The position numbers and the translations under genes were made by a program. 64,000 nucleotides of DNA from Oscillospiraceae bacterium (GTDB taxonomy: Bacteria; Bacillota; Clostridia; Oscillospirales; Oscillospiraceae): the NCBI GenBank assembly GCA_017405865.1, contig JAFQZN010000022.1, positions 78,028 to 142,027 on the forward strand, written 5' to 3'. The notes under the pieces are model-generated. The model did no database searches. It was not told the DNA's origin and saw nothing but the letters and a program-made list of their open reading frames with translations. Positions 19,003 to 26,642 of this stretch are shown in pieces (position 1 is the first letter of the stretch; each line of letters starts with the position of its first letter).

Positions 19003-19169
19003 AGAAAACGGCAGCATAACGCAGAGAAGCAGCGGTGTTACCGGTGCTTGCAACGGTCAGTCGCACCCACGGTGTACGGGTGCACAGTTCTTCGGCTGCT
19101 CGGAGCAAAAGGCCGATATTCCTGCTTTAGGGTGATCGGGAATAATCTTCCCGATTTCCCGCATAACCC

Positions 19170-19203
19170 AAGCCACCGCTTCGGGCATCCGAAGCGGTGG
19201 CTT
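19170..19203 (+). terminator. Hairpin terminator downstream of the sugar ATPase
   Basis: A 15-bp perfect stem (19170-19184 with 19189-19203) and a GCAT loop. Only a short T-rich tail follows. It ends the long sugar operon before the A+T-rich gene-free region. Confidence 0.65.
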
Positions 19204-19803
19204 TGTGCGGCTGCCGGCAACGGACAATGGCAGCGAGACAGCTCATAGACTGTACGATACGATACAAAAATATGATACAAATCAACGATCCGACTTTTAG
19301 TCCGAAAGGATAGACAATTTGGATGGTATGGGGCAGAGAGCCACAGAAGAATGATGATGTCAAAAGTATATGTGCATCAATTCACGCAATTTGTGTCTGC
19401 TTTTTTCCAATTATTTCGCAGGAAGCAATGACAGCAAATCACGCAATTCTTAAAAAAATAGAAGATGTTCATTCACGCAATTAGTGGTCGCGAAAGGTGG
19501 CGCGACGATCACGTCAAAAGACAAGCAGAATAACACTTCACAATCACGCAATTATGGGTACGGTATCGTTGCCGCAATTCACGCAATTCTGAAAGCACAA
19601 CTTCTCAAGCCGTTTGCCAAAAACCCTGATAAATACAGGGAAAAGCGGATTTGGAAGTAAAAACGATTCGTTATGTGGAAATAGAAAAAGAACAATCAAA
19701 AAATATAGAAAACTGAGAATTATTTGAGGATCAAAAGTTTTCGATTTTGCAGATTTTACGAACCATCTGAATTTTCTGAACTCTTTGTAAAAATGATGTT
19801 CTA
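19204..19803. other. Gene-free, A+T-rich stretch
   Basis: About 600 bases with no convincing gene and a base composition much richer in A+T than the flanking operons. It carries the TCACGCAATT repeats and a small hairpin at 19487-19506 (GTCGCG with CGCGAC). Its composition and position next to a broken tRNA suggest foreign origin. Confidence 0.6.
19382..19588 (+). repeat. Five direct repeats of TCACGCAATT
   Basis: Exact copies at 19382-19391, 19439-19448, 19473-19482, 19544-19553 and 19579-19588, all in the same orientation, with start-to-start spacings of 57, 34, 71 and 35 bases. Most are followed by a variable base and then different sequence, so only the 10-mer is conserved. Such clusters bind a protein; arm-type sites of a tyrosine recombinase or iterons are the leading explanations. 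Confidence 0.8.
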
Positions 19804-19847
19804 TGGGGTTCAAGAGGCCGCTGGTTCGAATCCAGTCACTCGGACCA
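19804..19847 (+). pseudogene. 3' half of a tRNA-Pro gene, 5' half absent
   Basis: The sequence reads as the end of a tRNA from within the anticodon loop: T, GGG (anticodon GGG), GT, stem TCAAG, 5-base variable region AGGCC, T-arm GCTGG-TTCGAAT-CCAGT, acceptor CACTCGG, discriminator A and CCA. No matching 5' half (CCGAGTG acceptor, CTTGA anticodon stem) occurs upstream. The break in the anticodon loop is typical of a site used by tyrosine recombinases. Confidence 0.7.
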
Positions 19848-19848
19848 A

Positions 19849-19882
19849 AAACTCCGCAGGGCATAAGCTCTGCGGAGTTTTT
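19849..19882 (+). terminator. Terminator after the tRNA-Pro remnant
   Basis: ACTCCGCAG paired with CTGCGGAGT around a short loop, followed by TTTTT. It was presumably the tRNA's own terminator and is copied exactly at 20184-20217. Confidence 0.8.
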
Positions 19883-20004
19883 GCATCTGCAGGAAAGGAC
19901 GAACCGGCGGCCTCTTGATTGTCATCCCTTCGCGGTTGCCGCGCAGCGGCGAGCGAATGGGGACATCATGCCGCACGGCAGTGCCCGCGCGAAGCGCTGC
20001 ACTG

Positions 20005-20034
20005 CCGCTGGTTCGAATCCAGTCACTCGGACCA
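20005..20034 (+). pseudogene. Second tRNA-Pro 3'-end copy
   Basis: Thirty bases covering T-arm, acceptor strand and CCA, identical to the corresponding part of the remnant at 19804-19847. It abuts a different terminator (20035-20075). An inverted partial T-arm copy lies at 20085-20106 (TGACTGGATTCGAA at 20086-20099). Confidence 0.7.
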
Positions 20035-20075
20035 ACAATCGGGACAGTCCTTTCGGACTGCCTCGATTGTTCTTT
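20035..20075 (+). terminator. Terminator of the second tRNA-end copy
   Basis: ACAATCG...CAGTCC paired with GGACTG...CGATTGT around TTTC, followed by TTCTTT. A related copy with changed stem bases occurs at 21471-21508. Confidence 0.75.
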
Positions 20076-20161
20076 CTATATGCTGTGACTGGATTCGAAA
20101 GGCGGCTTTTGGCGACAGTCCGGTGGACTGTCGCAACCGCCGTGGCTTTTCCGCAGAAAAG

Positions 20162-20217
20162 CGAATCCAGTCACTCGGACCAAAAACTCCGCAGGGCATA
20201 AGCTCTGCGGAGTTTTT
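20162..20217 (+). pseudogene. Third tRNA-Pro 3'-end copy with terminator
   Basis: Bases 20162-20218 are identical to 19827-19883 over 57 positions, 335 bases apart: half of the T-loop, acceptor strand, CCA and the whole terminator. The upstream part of the tRNA is replaced by unrelated sequence. Confidence 0.75.
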
Positions 20218-20218
20218 G

Positions 20219-20335
20219 TATCTTATCACACAGGGAAACATTACAGAAGCGGAACTTGCAAGAAGACTGGGTATCACGCCGCAAAAGCTGAGTTATAAGT
20301 TTAAGAAAAACAATTTTAGCCTTCCAGAATTTTGA
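20219..20335 (+). pseudogene. Remnant of a XRE-type helix-turn-helix gene
   Basis: The reading frame from 20219 to the stop at 20333-20335 gives a typical HTH segment (TEAELARRLGITPQKLSYKF) with the end of a small phage-type repressor, but there is no start codon or N-terminal half: the homology begins directly at the end of the third tRNA-end copy. I read it as a truncated regulator left by the element that used this tRNA. Confidence 0.55.
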
Positions 20336-20341
20336 AAACTC

Positions 20342-20370
20342 TTGCAGACTTTCCGTGTTTCGTTTATAAT
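20342..20370 (+). promoter_or_regulatory. Promoter for the gene at 20403
   Basis: TTGCAG, 17 bases, TATAAT, 32 bases before the GTG start. Confidence 0.7.
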
Positions 20371-20402
20371 GAAGAAAACGTACCGGATGGGAGGCAAGAG
20401 CC

Positions 20403-21404
20403 GTGAATGAAGAATTGCTGGAGCAATGGGCAAAGCTTTATCATTTTACCCGGGAGATCAGCGAGCTTGAACCCTGGGAACGACTGACAGAGGAAGACGC
20501 ACTTGTCTATGCGCAAAAGGAAAAAGGGAAAGAACTGGTGTTCAGCGTTCTCGGCAATGCGTGCCCCTTCTGCGGAATTGCCTGCTATCCGAGTTGGGCT
20601 GCTTACAGCAGGGCTCGTCTGCGCTTGCGTGGGAAGAATGGCCGACAAGAGCCACTGTTTATGCTGCAAGACGCCATGATCGGAATCTGGGGTGCAAGGA
20701 AGGACGTCAGCAAGGACAACTACGAAATAATCAAAGCGTTAGGGCTTCGGGGACATGGAGATGGAAGTTGGCTGCATTTTGAAAAATATGAGGAAGGCTT
20801 CTATCCAGCGACGCTCTCTGAAGTAGAGGTGGAGGAGCTTGCTGATGCCATGGGAAATCTCTACATGATGATGCGGGCAATTTATGAGAATCGTCTTCCC
20901 GACTTCAAGCCGGGCATGATGCTTTTGCGCTGGTATGACGAGAAAACCAAGCTTTACATGACACACCCGTTCCCGATGCAGAAGCTGGCAATACCAAGCT
21001 ACCCCGTGGTTCACATTAAGGAGAATGATTACTTCCAATCAACCGCAGCCCTGCCAACGGTTGCGTATACCCTGTCTTTGGATTGGTCCTATCTTCCCTT
21101 CACCGCAAAAGACGGCGGACGCGAGTTTTTCCCAAAGCTGCTGCTTGGCATTAATCAGGAAGAGATAATCCTGTGCAGCGATTTGCTTTCCCCAAACCAA
21201 AGCCGGGTCAACATAGTCTTCAACGCAATAGAGCAGTTGTTTCGCAGCGCAGGAAAGCCCAATGCAATCCGGGTCTGTGACCGGGAGTTGGAGGCAATTC
21301 TGTCCGAGTTCTGCCATAAGCTCGGGATTCGCCTGAACTATATGAAAACACTCCCAGCGCTGAACCGTGTTCGTAAGATGTTTATTGACCATATGACGAG
21401 ATGA
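20403..21404 (+). CDS. Protein of unknown function, DUF7309/DUF6930-like
   Basis: 333 residues, soluble, no signal peptide. The N-terminal part has NACPFCGIACYPSW, whose Cys pair could bind a metal. The C-terminal part (from about residue 215: AYTLSLDWSYLPFTAKDG, then RVCDRELEAILSEFC) resembles the DUF6930 type of uncharacterised domain; the family names come from recall and are uncertain. GTG 20403 has GGGAGG upstream and its own promoter. It is the only intact gene among tRNA-Pro 3'-end and terminator copies, which suggests cargo of a former mobile element. Confidence 0.65.
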   Translation: MNEELLEQWAKLYHFTREISELEPWERLTEEDALVYAQKEKGKELVFSVLGNACPFCGIACYPSWAAYSRARLRLRGKNGRQEPLFMLQDAMIGIWGARKDVSKDNYEIIKALGLRGHGDGSWLHFEKYEEGFYPATLSEVEVEELADAMGNLYMMMRAIYENRLPDFKPGMMLLRWYDEKTKLYMTHPFPMQKLAIPSYPVVHIKENDYFQSTAALPTVAYTLSLDWSYLPFTAKDGGREFFPKLLLGINQEEIILCSDLLSPNQSRVNIVFNAIEQLFRSAGKPNAIRVCDRELEAILSEFCHKLGIRLNYMKTLPALNRVRKMFIDHMTR

Positions 21405-21470
21405 TTTACTTCCAGAATCTGTGTCTGCTGCTATCTATGTTTCGACAAATCCGCTATAAACACTACGACC

Positions 21471-21508
21471 AACAATCGGGGCCGTCCTTTCGGACTGCCC
21501 CGATTGTC
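21471..21508 (+). terminator. Terminator copy downstream of the island gene
   Basis: ACAATCGGGGC...GTCC with GGAC...GCCCCGATTGT around TTTC, preceded by GACCA as if from a tRNA end. It closely matches 20035-20070, with base changes on both arms that keep most pairs. Confidence 0.7.
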
Positions 21509-21556
21509 TGCTTTGTACGTTATTTCATGCGATGGCGCAGCTTTCAGTGCATTAAG

Positions 21557-22849
21557 TCAGGGACGTCTGCCGCCGCCCATGCCGCCGAAGTCGCCCATGC
21601 CGCCCATGCCGCCGCCCATCATCTGGTTGGGGATGGAATCGACCTGCTGCCCATTGACGATGAGCGTACCGCCATTGAACTGCGCGGTGCCGTCGTAGTC
21701 GAAGGGGGACTGCGCGGTGACGTCGATCGTGCCGCCGTTGATGACGATGTTCCCGTTGGAGTCGATGCCGTCGGTGTCGCCTGCGCCCATCACGACAGTC
21801 AGGGTGCCTGCGTTCATCTCAAAGGTCGGCGTGTAGGCGGACGACTTGTAGGCCGCGTTGACGCCGTCGTCGGATGCCGAGATGGAGATGTCGCCTCCGT
21901 TGATCTGGATATAGGTCGCCTCCAGACCCTCCGCCGCAGTGAGGATGATGCTGCCGCCGTCGATCTGCAGAAGCGTGTTTGCGTGGATCGCGTCGTCGCC
22001 GACGGTGATAGTGAAGCTGCCGCCTGCAATGTAGATGCTGCCGAGCGTATCGTCGTCGCTGTTTTCGGCGTGCAGACCGTCCTCGCCTGCGCTGATGGTG
22101 AACGTGCCGTCCGCAATGGCGAGGCTGTCCTTTGCCCGGATGCCGTGCTTCGCCGCAGAGATCTCATACACACCGTCGGTGATCGTCACCTCGTCCTTGC
22201 CGACGATGCCGCTGCCTGCTGCTGCACTGATGCAGAGCTTGCCGCTGCCGTTGAAGGTGACGTCGTCCTTTGCAAAGACGACCGCGTCCACGTCGTTGTC
22301 GTCAATCTGCACGTAGCTGCCCCCGTTGGAGAGCGTGTTGACCGAGCCGCCTGCAAGCGTCACAAATACCTTGTCTGCCTGCACGACGTAGATCGCGGCA
22401 AAGGTTTCGGAATGGATTGTCGCTCCGTCGAGGACGAGCTGCACCTTGTCGTCCTTGCTGACATTGACGATGATGCTGCCGTTATCGAGCGTGCCGGAGA
22501 GCACATAGGTGCCTGCGGCGGTGATCGTCACATCGCCGCCGTCGATCTGCACGCCGTCGCCGTCTGCTGTGGCGGACGCGCCGTTCAGCGTGATCGTGAC
22601 TGCTTCGTCCGTATCGTATTCGCCGGACAGATCACGGTCGGAGAAGGCACCGCTGTTGTCTGCGGAAGATGCTGCGGTTGCGCTGCTGCTGTTAGAAGCA
22701 GCCTCGCTTGCACTTGCTGTGCTTTCCGTTGTGGTGGCGACGGCGACGGTCGCCGTCTGGGTCGCTGCAATCCCGCAGGCGGACAGAAGCAGTGCTGCTG
22801 CCAGCGTAAGAACGAGAAGCGTAGCGAGATGATTCTTCAGAATTTTCAT
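21557..22849 (-). CDS. Carbohydrate-binding-domain (DUF4353-like) lipoprotein
   Basis: 430 residues. Lipoprotein signal peptide with lipobox LLLSAC near residue 25, a Ser/Thr/Ala-rich linker to about residue 75, then a right-handed beta-helix-like domain of Gly/Asp-rich repeats (QIDGGDVTITAAGTYVLSG, VTITDGVYEISAAKHGIRAKD) typical of the DUF4353 carbohydrate-binding family, and a Gly/Met-rich tail (MGGGMGGMGDFGGMGGG). It is cell-surface attached. It lies next to the two-component system and the polyphosphate polymerase operon; these families often cluster in Firmicutes. Confidence 0.8.
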   Translation of the reverse strand: MKILKNHLATLLVLTLAAALLLSACGIAATQTATVAVATTTESTASASEAASNSSSATAASSADNSGAFSDRDLSGEYDTDEAVTITLNGASATADGDGVQIDGGDVTITAAGTYVLSGTLDNGSIIVNVSKDDKVQLVLDGATIHSETFAAIYVVQADKVFVTLAGGSVNTLSNGGSYVQIDDNDVDAVVFAKDDVTFNGSGKLCISAAAGSGIVGKDEVTITDGVYEISAAKHGIRAKDSLAIADGTFTISAGEDGLHAENSDDDTLGSIYIAGGSFTITVGDDAIHANTLLQIDGGSIILTAAEGLEATYIQINGGDISISASDDGVNAAYKSSAYTPTFEMNAGTLTVVMGAGDTDGIDSNGNIVINGGTIDVTAQSPFDYDGTAQFNGGTLIVNGQQVDSIPNQMMGGGMGGMGDFGGMGGGRRP

Positions 22850-22944
22850 GATGAATACCTCCGTTCATGTTTGATTTCTGCCGTCATTGTAGCACACGGA
22901 AGGAAAACAATCTCCGAAAAACAACGGCAGAAAATACGCAGAAT

Positions 22945-22976
22945 GCACGAAAAAAGAACGCCGACGGGCGTTCTTT
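22945..22976 (-). terminator. Terminator of the two-component operon
   Basis: A 10-bp stem (AAAGAACGCC with GGCGTTCTTT) and 4-base loop; on the minus strand a T-run follows. It lies 12 bases past the kinase stop codon. Confidence 0.8.
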
Positions 22977-22987
22977 ATATGTGGTTC

Positions 22988-24337
22988 TCAAGTGGGGAAG
23001 ACGGCCTCAAAGACCGCGCCGCCGTTGTTCCATACACGCAGCGTTCCGTGATATGTCTCCGCAACAGACTTTGCGATGGCAAGCCCGATGCCGTGCTTCC
23101 CGCCCTTTCCTTTATAAAAGCGTTCAAAAACGTAGGGCAGATCCTCCGGCGCAATGCCAACTCCGTCGTCGGCGACGCGGACGGTGACCGCCCCTTCCTC
23201 GCTGCGGCAGGTCAGGTGGATGTCTCTGCTTGCGTAGCGCACCGCGTTGGAGATGAGATTGCCGAACAGCCGCTGCGCGTCCTGCTCACGGATTGCCAGC
23301 AGGACGGGCGCTTCGTCGAAATCAAAAGAGAAGGTGAGGCTTCTCTTTTCCGCCTCCGTGTGCTGCTCCGAGACGCAAAGCGACAGCACCTCGCGCAGGT
23401 CAATCGGCTCTGCTTTGCCCTCCTGTCTGCCCTTGCCCATGCGCGAAAGATAGAGGATATCCTCCACCATGTTGCCGAGCTTGTCCGACTCCGAGAGGAT
23501 GACCCTGCCTGCAGTTTGCGGCTCAATGACTCCGTAGACGATGCCCTCCGCATTTCCGCGGATGGAGGTCAGAGGCGTCCGCAGCTCATGGGAGACGTTT
23601 TGGAAGAAGGTTTCCTGCTTTTGCTTCGCCTCCTGCAGTTCTCCGACCATGCGGTTCATGGATTCGGCAAGCTGCGTAAACTCCACGTCACGGAACGCCA
23701 GCTCCTGCTGCTCGAGTTTGCCGCTGCCGATCTGCGCGGCAAAATCGGACAGCTTCTGCACCGGCTTTGCAAAGGTGCGCGCGAAGCGGCGGCTGAAAAG
23801 GACCGAGATCAGGATCGCCGCGAGGACGACGATTAATAAAATCACATTTACCTGCCGGGAAAACGCCGTGATGGCAGTCACGTCCGCATAGACGAGCAGT
23901 CGGTTGCTTTGCTCCATGGAGTCCTGCATCAGAGAGATCGTATAGGTTCCGCGGTCGAGAGAGACGACTTTACTCTCCGTACCGACAGACAGTGCCTGCT
24001 CGCGGACGCAGGCTGCCAGCGCCTCTGCCACATCCCGCTCCCCGTGCAGCACGACGACGATGGAGCCGTCCTCGGAGAGGACCGCAGCGCTGTATTCTGC
24101 GCCGGTCACATGATCCGGTCGCTCGTCAAAGGGAGGCTCGTCCCGGGGGAACTGAACGGCTCCGCGCCGATCCTCGGAAATGCTCTGCGTCACCTCGCCC
24201 AGCTGCGTGGAGACTCTGGAGCGGATATAGCTTTGCATCGCGATATTGAATGCCAGCATCACGGCGAGCAGGATCGCGCAGGTCAGCCCGATCAGCGTGA
24301 AGGTCAGGCGCGTTCGGATATGTCGCTGCTTTTTCAT
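22988..24337 (-). CDS. Sensor histidine kinase
   Basis: 449-residue membrane kinase. Hydrophobic segments at ~11-33 and ~160-182 flank an extracytoplasmic sensor domain; a HAMP linker follows, then the HisKA box VSHELRTPLTSIRGN with His250, N-box SNAVRYA, and G-boxes DDGVGIAPEDLPYVFERFYKG and KHGIGLAIAK. It would phosphorylate the response regulator that starts the operon; the two genes overlap by four bases. The signal is unknown, but divergence from the polyphosphate polymerase operon hints at envelope or phosphate-related sensing. Confidence 0.9.
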   Translation of the reverse strand: MKKQRHIRTRLTFTLIGLTCAILLAVMLAFNIAMQSYIRSRVSTQLGEVTQSISEDRRGAVQFPRDEPPFDERPDHVTGAEYSAAVLSEDGSIVVVLHGERDVAEALAACVREQALSVGTESKVVSLDRGTYTISLMQDSMEQSNRLLVYADVTAITAFSRQVNVILLIVVLAAILISVLFSRRFARTFAKPVQKLSDFAAQIGSGKLEQQELAFRDVEFTQLAESMNRMVGELQEAKQKQETFFQNVSHELRTPLTSIRGNAEGIVYGVIEPQTAGRVILSESDKLGNMVEDILYLSRMGKGRQEGKAEPIDLREVLSLCVSEQHTEAEKRSLTFSFDFDEAPVLLAIREQDAQRLFGNLISNAVRYASRDIHLTCRSEEGAVTVRVADDGVGIAPEDLPYVFERFYKGKGGKHGIGLAIAKSVAETYHGTLRVWNNGGAVFEAVFPT

Positions 24338-25035
24338 GCGGTTTCCTCCAATCGGAAGCCGTAGCCCCAGACGGCGGCGATATTCACGCCGCAGCCGCCC
24401 AGCTTCTGGCGCAGCCGGCGCACGGTGTCGTCCGTCGCTCTGGTTTCTACCACGGATTCAAAGCCCCAGACGGTATTGAGCAGCTCCTCGCGGGAGACGG
24501 CCTGATCTTTGTGCAGCATCAGATATTTCAGCACCTCATATTCCGTCGGCGTCAAAGCAAGGGGCGTACCGTTGTTGAGAATATGCCGCCTGTCTTCGTC
24601 CAGCGTCAATCGTCCGACGGTTACGGCGGCAGGCGCAGACGGCTCATGCTTCCGGCTTTCAAAGTCGATCCGCCGGAAGATCGCGCGCACCCGCATCAAA
24701 AGCGCCATGGCGGAGAAGGGCTTGGTGATGTAGTCGTCGCTGCCGAGGCCAAGACCCATGGCGTAGTCGTTTTCCGAGTCGCGGGCGGTCAGCATAATGA
24801 TCGGCACCGTGCTGATCTTGCGCAGCTCCGTGCAGACGGTAAAGCCGTCCGAGCCGGGCATCATCACGTCAAGGATCGCCAGATCGCAGGGCGTCTGACG
24901 GAAGCGCTCGAGCAGCAGATCGCCGGTGGGGAAGTCCTCGACGGCGTAGCCGTCGCTGGAGAGGAAGGTCTTGACGATCTGCCGGATATTGTCGTCGTCG
25001 TCGGCTATATAGATGCGCTTGCTTTCTGTTTGCAT
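24334..25035 (-). CDS. OmpR-type response regulator
   Basis: 233 residues: receiver domain with DDDD acidic pocket at 12-15, phospho-acceptor Asp56 in ILDVMMPG, Thr in MLTARD and Lys in DYITKPF; then an OmpR/PhoB winged helix (LTPTEYEVLKYLMLHKDQAV, TRATDDTVRRLRQKLG). ATG 25035 begins the receiver strand; the frame is open upstream but overlaps the promoter at 25067-25095. It is the first gene of the operon. Confidence 0.9.
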   Translation of the reverse strand: MQTESKRIYIADDDDNIRQIVKTFLSSDGYAVEDFPTGDLLLERFRQTPCDLAILDVMMPGSDGFTVCTELRKISTVPIIMLTARDSENDYAMGLGLGSDDYITKPFSAMALLMRVRAIFRRIDFESRKHEPSAPAAVTVGRLTLDEDRRHILNNGTPLALTPTEYEVLKYLMLHKDQAVSREELLNTVWGFESVVETRATDDTVRRLRQKLGGCGVNIAAVWGYGFRLEETA

Positions 25036-25066
25036 TTCATTCGGCTCCGTTTCTGCGTTTTTCTTT

Positions 25067-25095
25067 ATTATATCAGCGCATGAACGCAAAATCAA
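25067..25095 (-). promoter_or_regulatory. Promoter of the response-regulator operon
   Basis: On the minus strand TTGATT, 17 bases, perfect TATAAT, 31 bases before the ATG at 25035. Confidence 0.7.
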
Positions 25096-25250
25096 CGGGG
25101 ACGAGCGATGCAAACAGCCGCAATCCATACGAAGCGCTTCGTGCGCTTTTCGTATTTTTTGCCGCGAATTCTCGGAGATTTCCGCCTGCGCCGTCTGCTA
25201 TGATTTGGGCAGATGAAGCCAATGGGCTTTGCTGAAAGGAGGCAAACAAA

Positions 25251-25982
25251 ATGAATCAGCTGCAAACCTGCTTCAAGCGCTATGAAAAGAAGTATCTGCT
25301 GACCAGAGCGCAGTACCTCGCGGTACGGCTCGGTATGGCGACATATATGACGCCCGATGCACATCCGCACTATACGATCAGCAATGTGTATTACGATACG
25401 GAGCATTACGATCTGATCCGCACGTCGCTGGAGCGGCCGGTATATAAGGAAAAGCTGCGGCTGCGCAGCTACGGCGTGCCCGCAGAGCGCGACAGCGTGT
25501 TCGTCGAGATCAAGAAGAAGTATGACGGCGTGGTCTACAAGCGCCGCGTCACAATGCCGATGCAGGACGCCGCCTCGTGGCTTTCCGGCGTGTCGGACGG
25601 CAGCGGCAGCCAGATCAGCCGCGAGATCGAATGGTTCCTGCGGCTGTACCGCCCGGAGCCGAAGGTCATGATCGCCTATGACCGCGAGGCGTGGGCGGCG
25701 GCAGACGGCGGAGAGCTGCGTATCACGTTCGATACCGGGCTGCGTGCCAGAGATAACGACGTCGATCTTCGCTTCGGCGATCACGGTCTGCCGCTTCTGC
25801 CGGACGACCGGATCCTGATGGAGGTCAAGATCCCCGGTGCAGCACCGCTGTGGCTGACGAGGCTGCTCTCGGAAAACCGCATCTTCCCGACGTCGTTCTC
25901 CAAATACGGAACCTATTACAAGCAATTCGTGCTCGGCGGCATGCCCGCCGCAATGCAAAAGGAGGTCATTCGCAGTGCTTGA
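25251..25982 (+). CDS. VTC-domain polyphosphate polymerase-like protein
   Basis: 243 residues with the VTC catalytic-tunnel fold: basic N-terminal strand FKRYEKKYLLT, ISNVYYDTEHYDLIR, the KLRLRSYG basic motif, VFVEIKKKYDGVVYKRR and ILMEVKIPGAAPLWL. Yeast Vtc4 with this domain makes polyphosphate from ATP; in bacteria the family typically sits next to DUF4956 membrane proteins, as here. GGAGG precedes the ATG and the end overlaps the DUF4956 gene by eight bases. Confidence 0.85.
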   Translation: MNQLQTCFKRYEKKYLLTRAQYLAVRLGMATYMTPDAHPHYTISNVYYDTEHYDLIRTSLERPVYKEKLRLRSYGVPAERDSVFVEIKKKYDGVVYKRRVTMPMQDAASWLSGVSDGSGSQISREIEWFLRLYRPEPKVMIAYDREAWAAADGGELRITFDTGLRARDNDVDLRFGDHGLPLLPDDRILMEVKIPGAAPLWLTRLLSENRIFPTSFSKYGTYYKQFVLGGMPAAMQKEVIRSA

Positions 25983-26640
25983 CACGATCATCACGGGAAC
26001 GGAAATCACCGTATCCGCATTCTTTATCTGCACGGCAGTTTCTCTGCTGCTCGGTCTCGGCGCGGCAGCGCTGGGCATGTTCAGATCCAAATATTCCAAG
26101 AGCTTTGTTCTGACGCTTGCCGTTCTGCCGGCAATGGTACAGATCATCATTATGATGGTCAACGGCAATATCGGCGCAGGCGTTGCTGTTGCAGGCGCGT
26201 TCGGTCTGATCCGCTTCCGCAGCGCGCCGGGCAGCGCAAAGGAAATCGGTCTGGTTTTCCTGGCGACGGCGATCGGTCTTGCCACCGGCATGGGCTACGT
26301 TGTGATCGCAGCGGTATTCTTCGCGGTGATCGCAGCAGTCTGGCTGGGGCTGACCGCGACCCGCTTCGGCGCGGGAGCGGAGGAAGAGCGTGAGCTGAAG
26401 ATCACCATTCCGGAAAATCTCGACTACGACGGCCTGTTCGACGATCTGTTCATGAAGTACACCCGCACGTCGGAGCTGGAGCGCGTCAAGACGACGAATA
26501 TGGGCACACTCTATGAACTGAGCTATAAGATCGTCCTGCGCGACACGCACGAGACAAAGGCGTTCCTTGACGAGCTGCGCACGCGCAACGGAAATCTGAA
26601 CATCGTCTGCGGCAAGCCCGTGACGAAGGAGGCGCTCTGA
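25975..26640 (+). CDS. DUF4956 membrane protein
   Basis: 221 residues. Four hydrophobic segments in the first ~125 residues (ITVSAFFICTAVSLLLGLGA onward) include the conserved GAGVAVAGAFGLIRFRSAPG stretch of DUF4956; a soluble C-terminal domain follows. It starts at GTG 25975 inside the end of the polyphosphate polymerase gene, with AGGAGG upstream, so the two are coupled. I infer it forms the membrane partner of the polymerase. Confidence 0.85.
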   Translation: MLDTIITGTEITVSAFFICTAVSLLLGLGAAALGMFRSKYSKSFVLTLAVLPAMVQIIIMMVNGNIGAGVAVAGAFGLIRFRSAPGSAKEIGLVFLATAIGLATGMGYVVIAAVFFAVIAAVWLGLTATRFGAGAEEERELKITIPENLDYDGLFDDLFMKYTRTSELERVKTTNMGTLYELSYKIVLRDTHETKAFLDELRTRNGNLNIVCGKPVTKEAL

Positions 26641-26642
26641 AG

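Noticed and set aside
19382-19588. TCACGCAATT repeats as a CRISPR array
   Set aside because: The repeats are only 10 bases, the spacing varies from 34 to 71 bases, and no cas gene is near.
19544-19864. Minus-strand reading frame with a GPSDWIRTSGLLNPIE segment
   Set aside because: This peptide is the reverse translation of the tRNA-Pro 3' end and its terminator. Similar frames elsewhere in the window (20023-20277) arise for the same reason. No ribosome site or protein family supports them.
21401-23836. An 811-codon plus-strand frame
   Set aside because: It is antisense to the DUF4353-like lipoprotein and the histidine kinase, both of which show clear family motifs and start sites.
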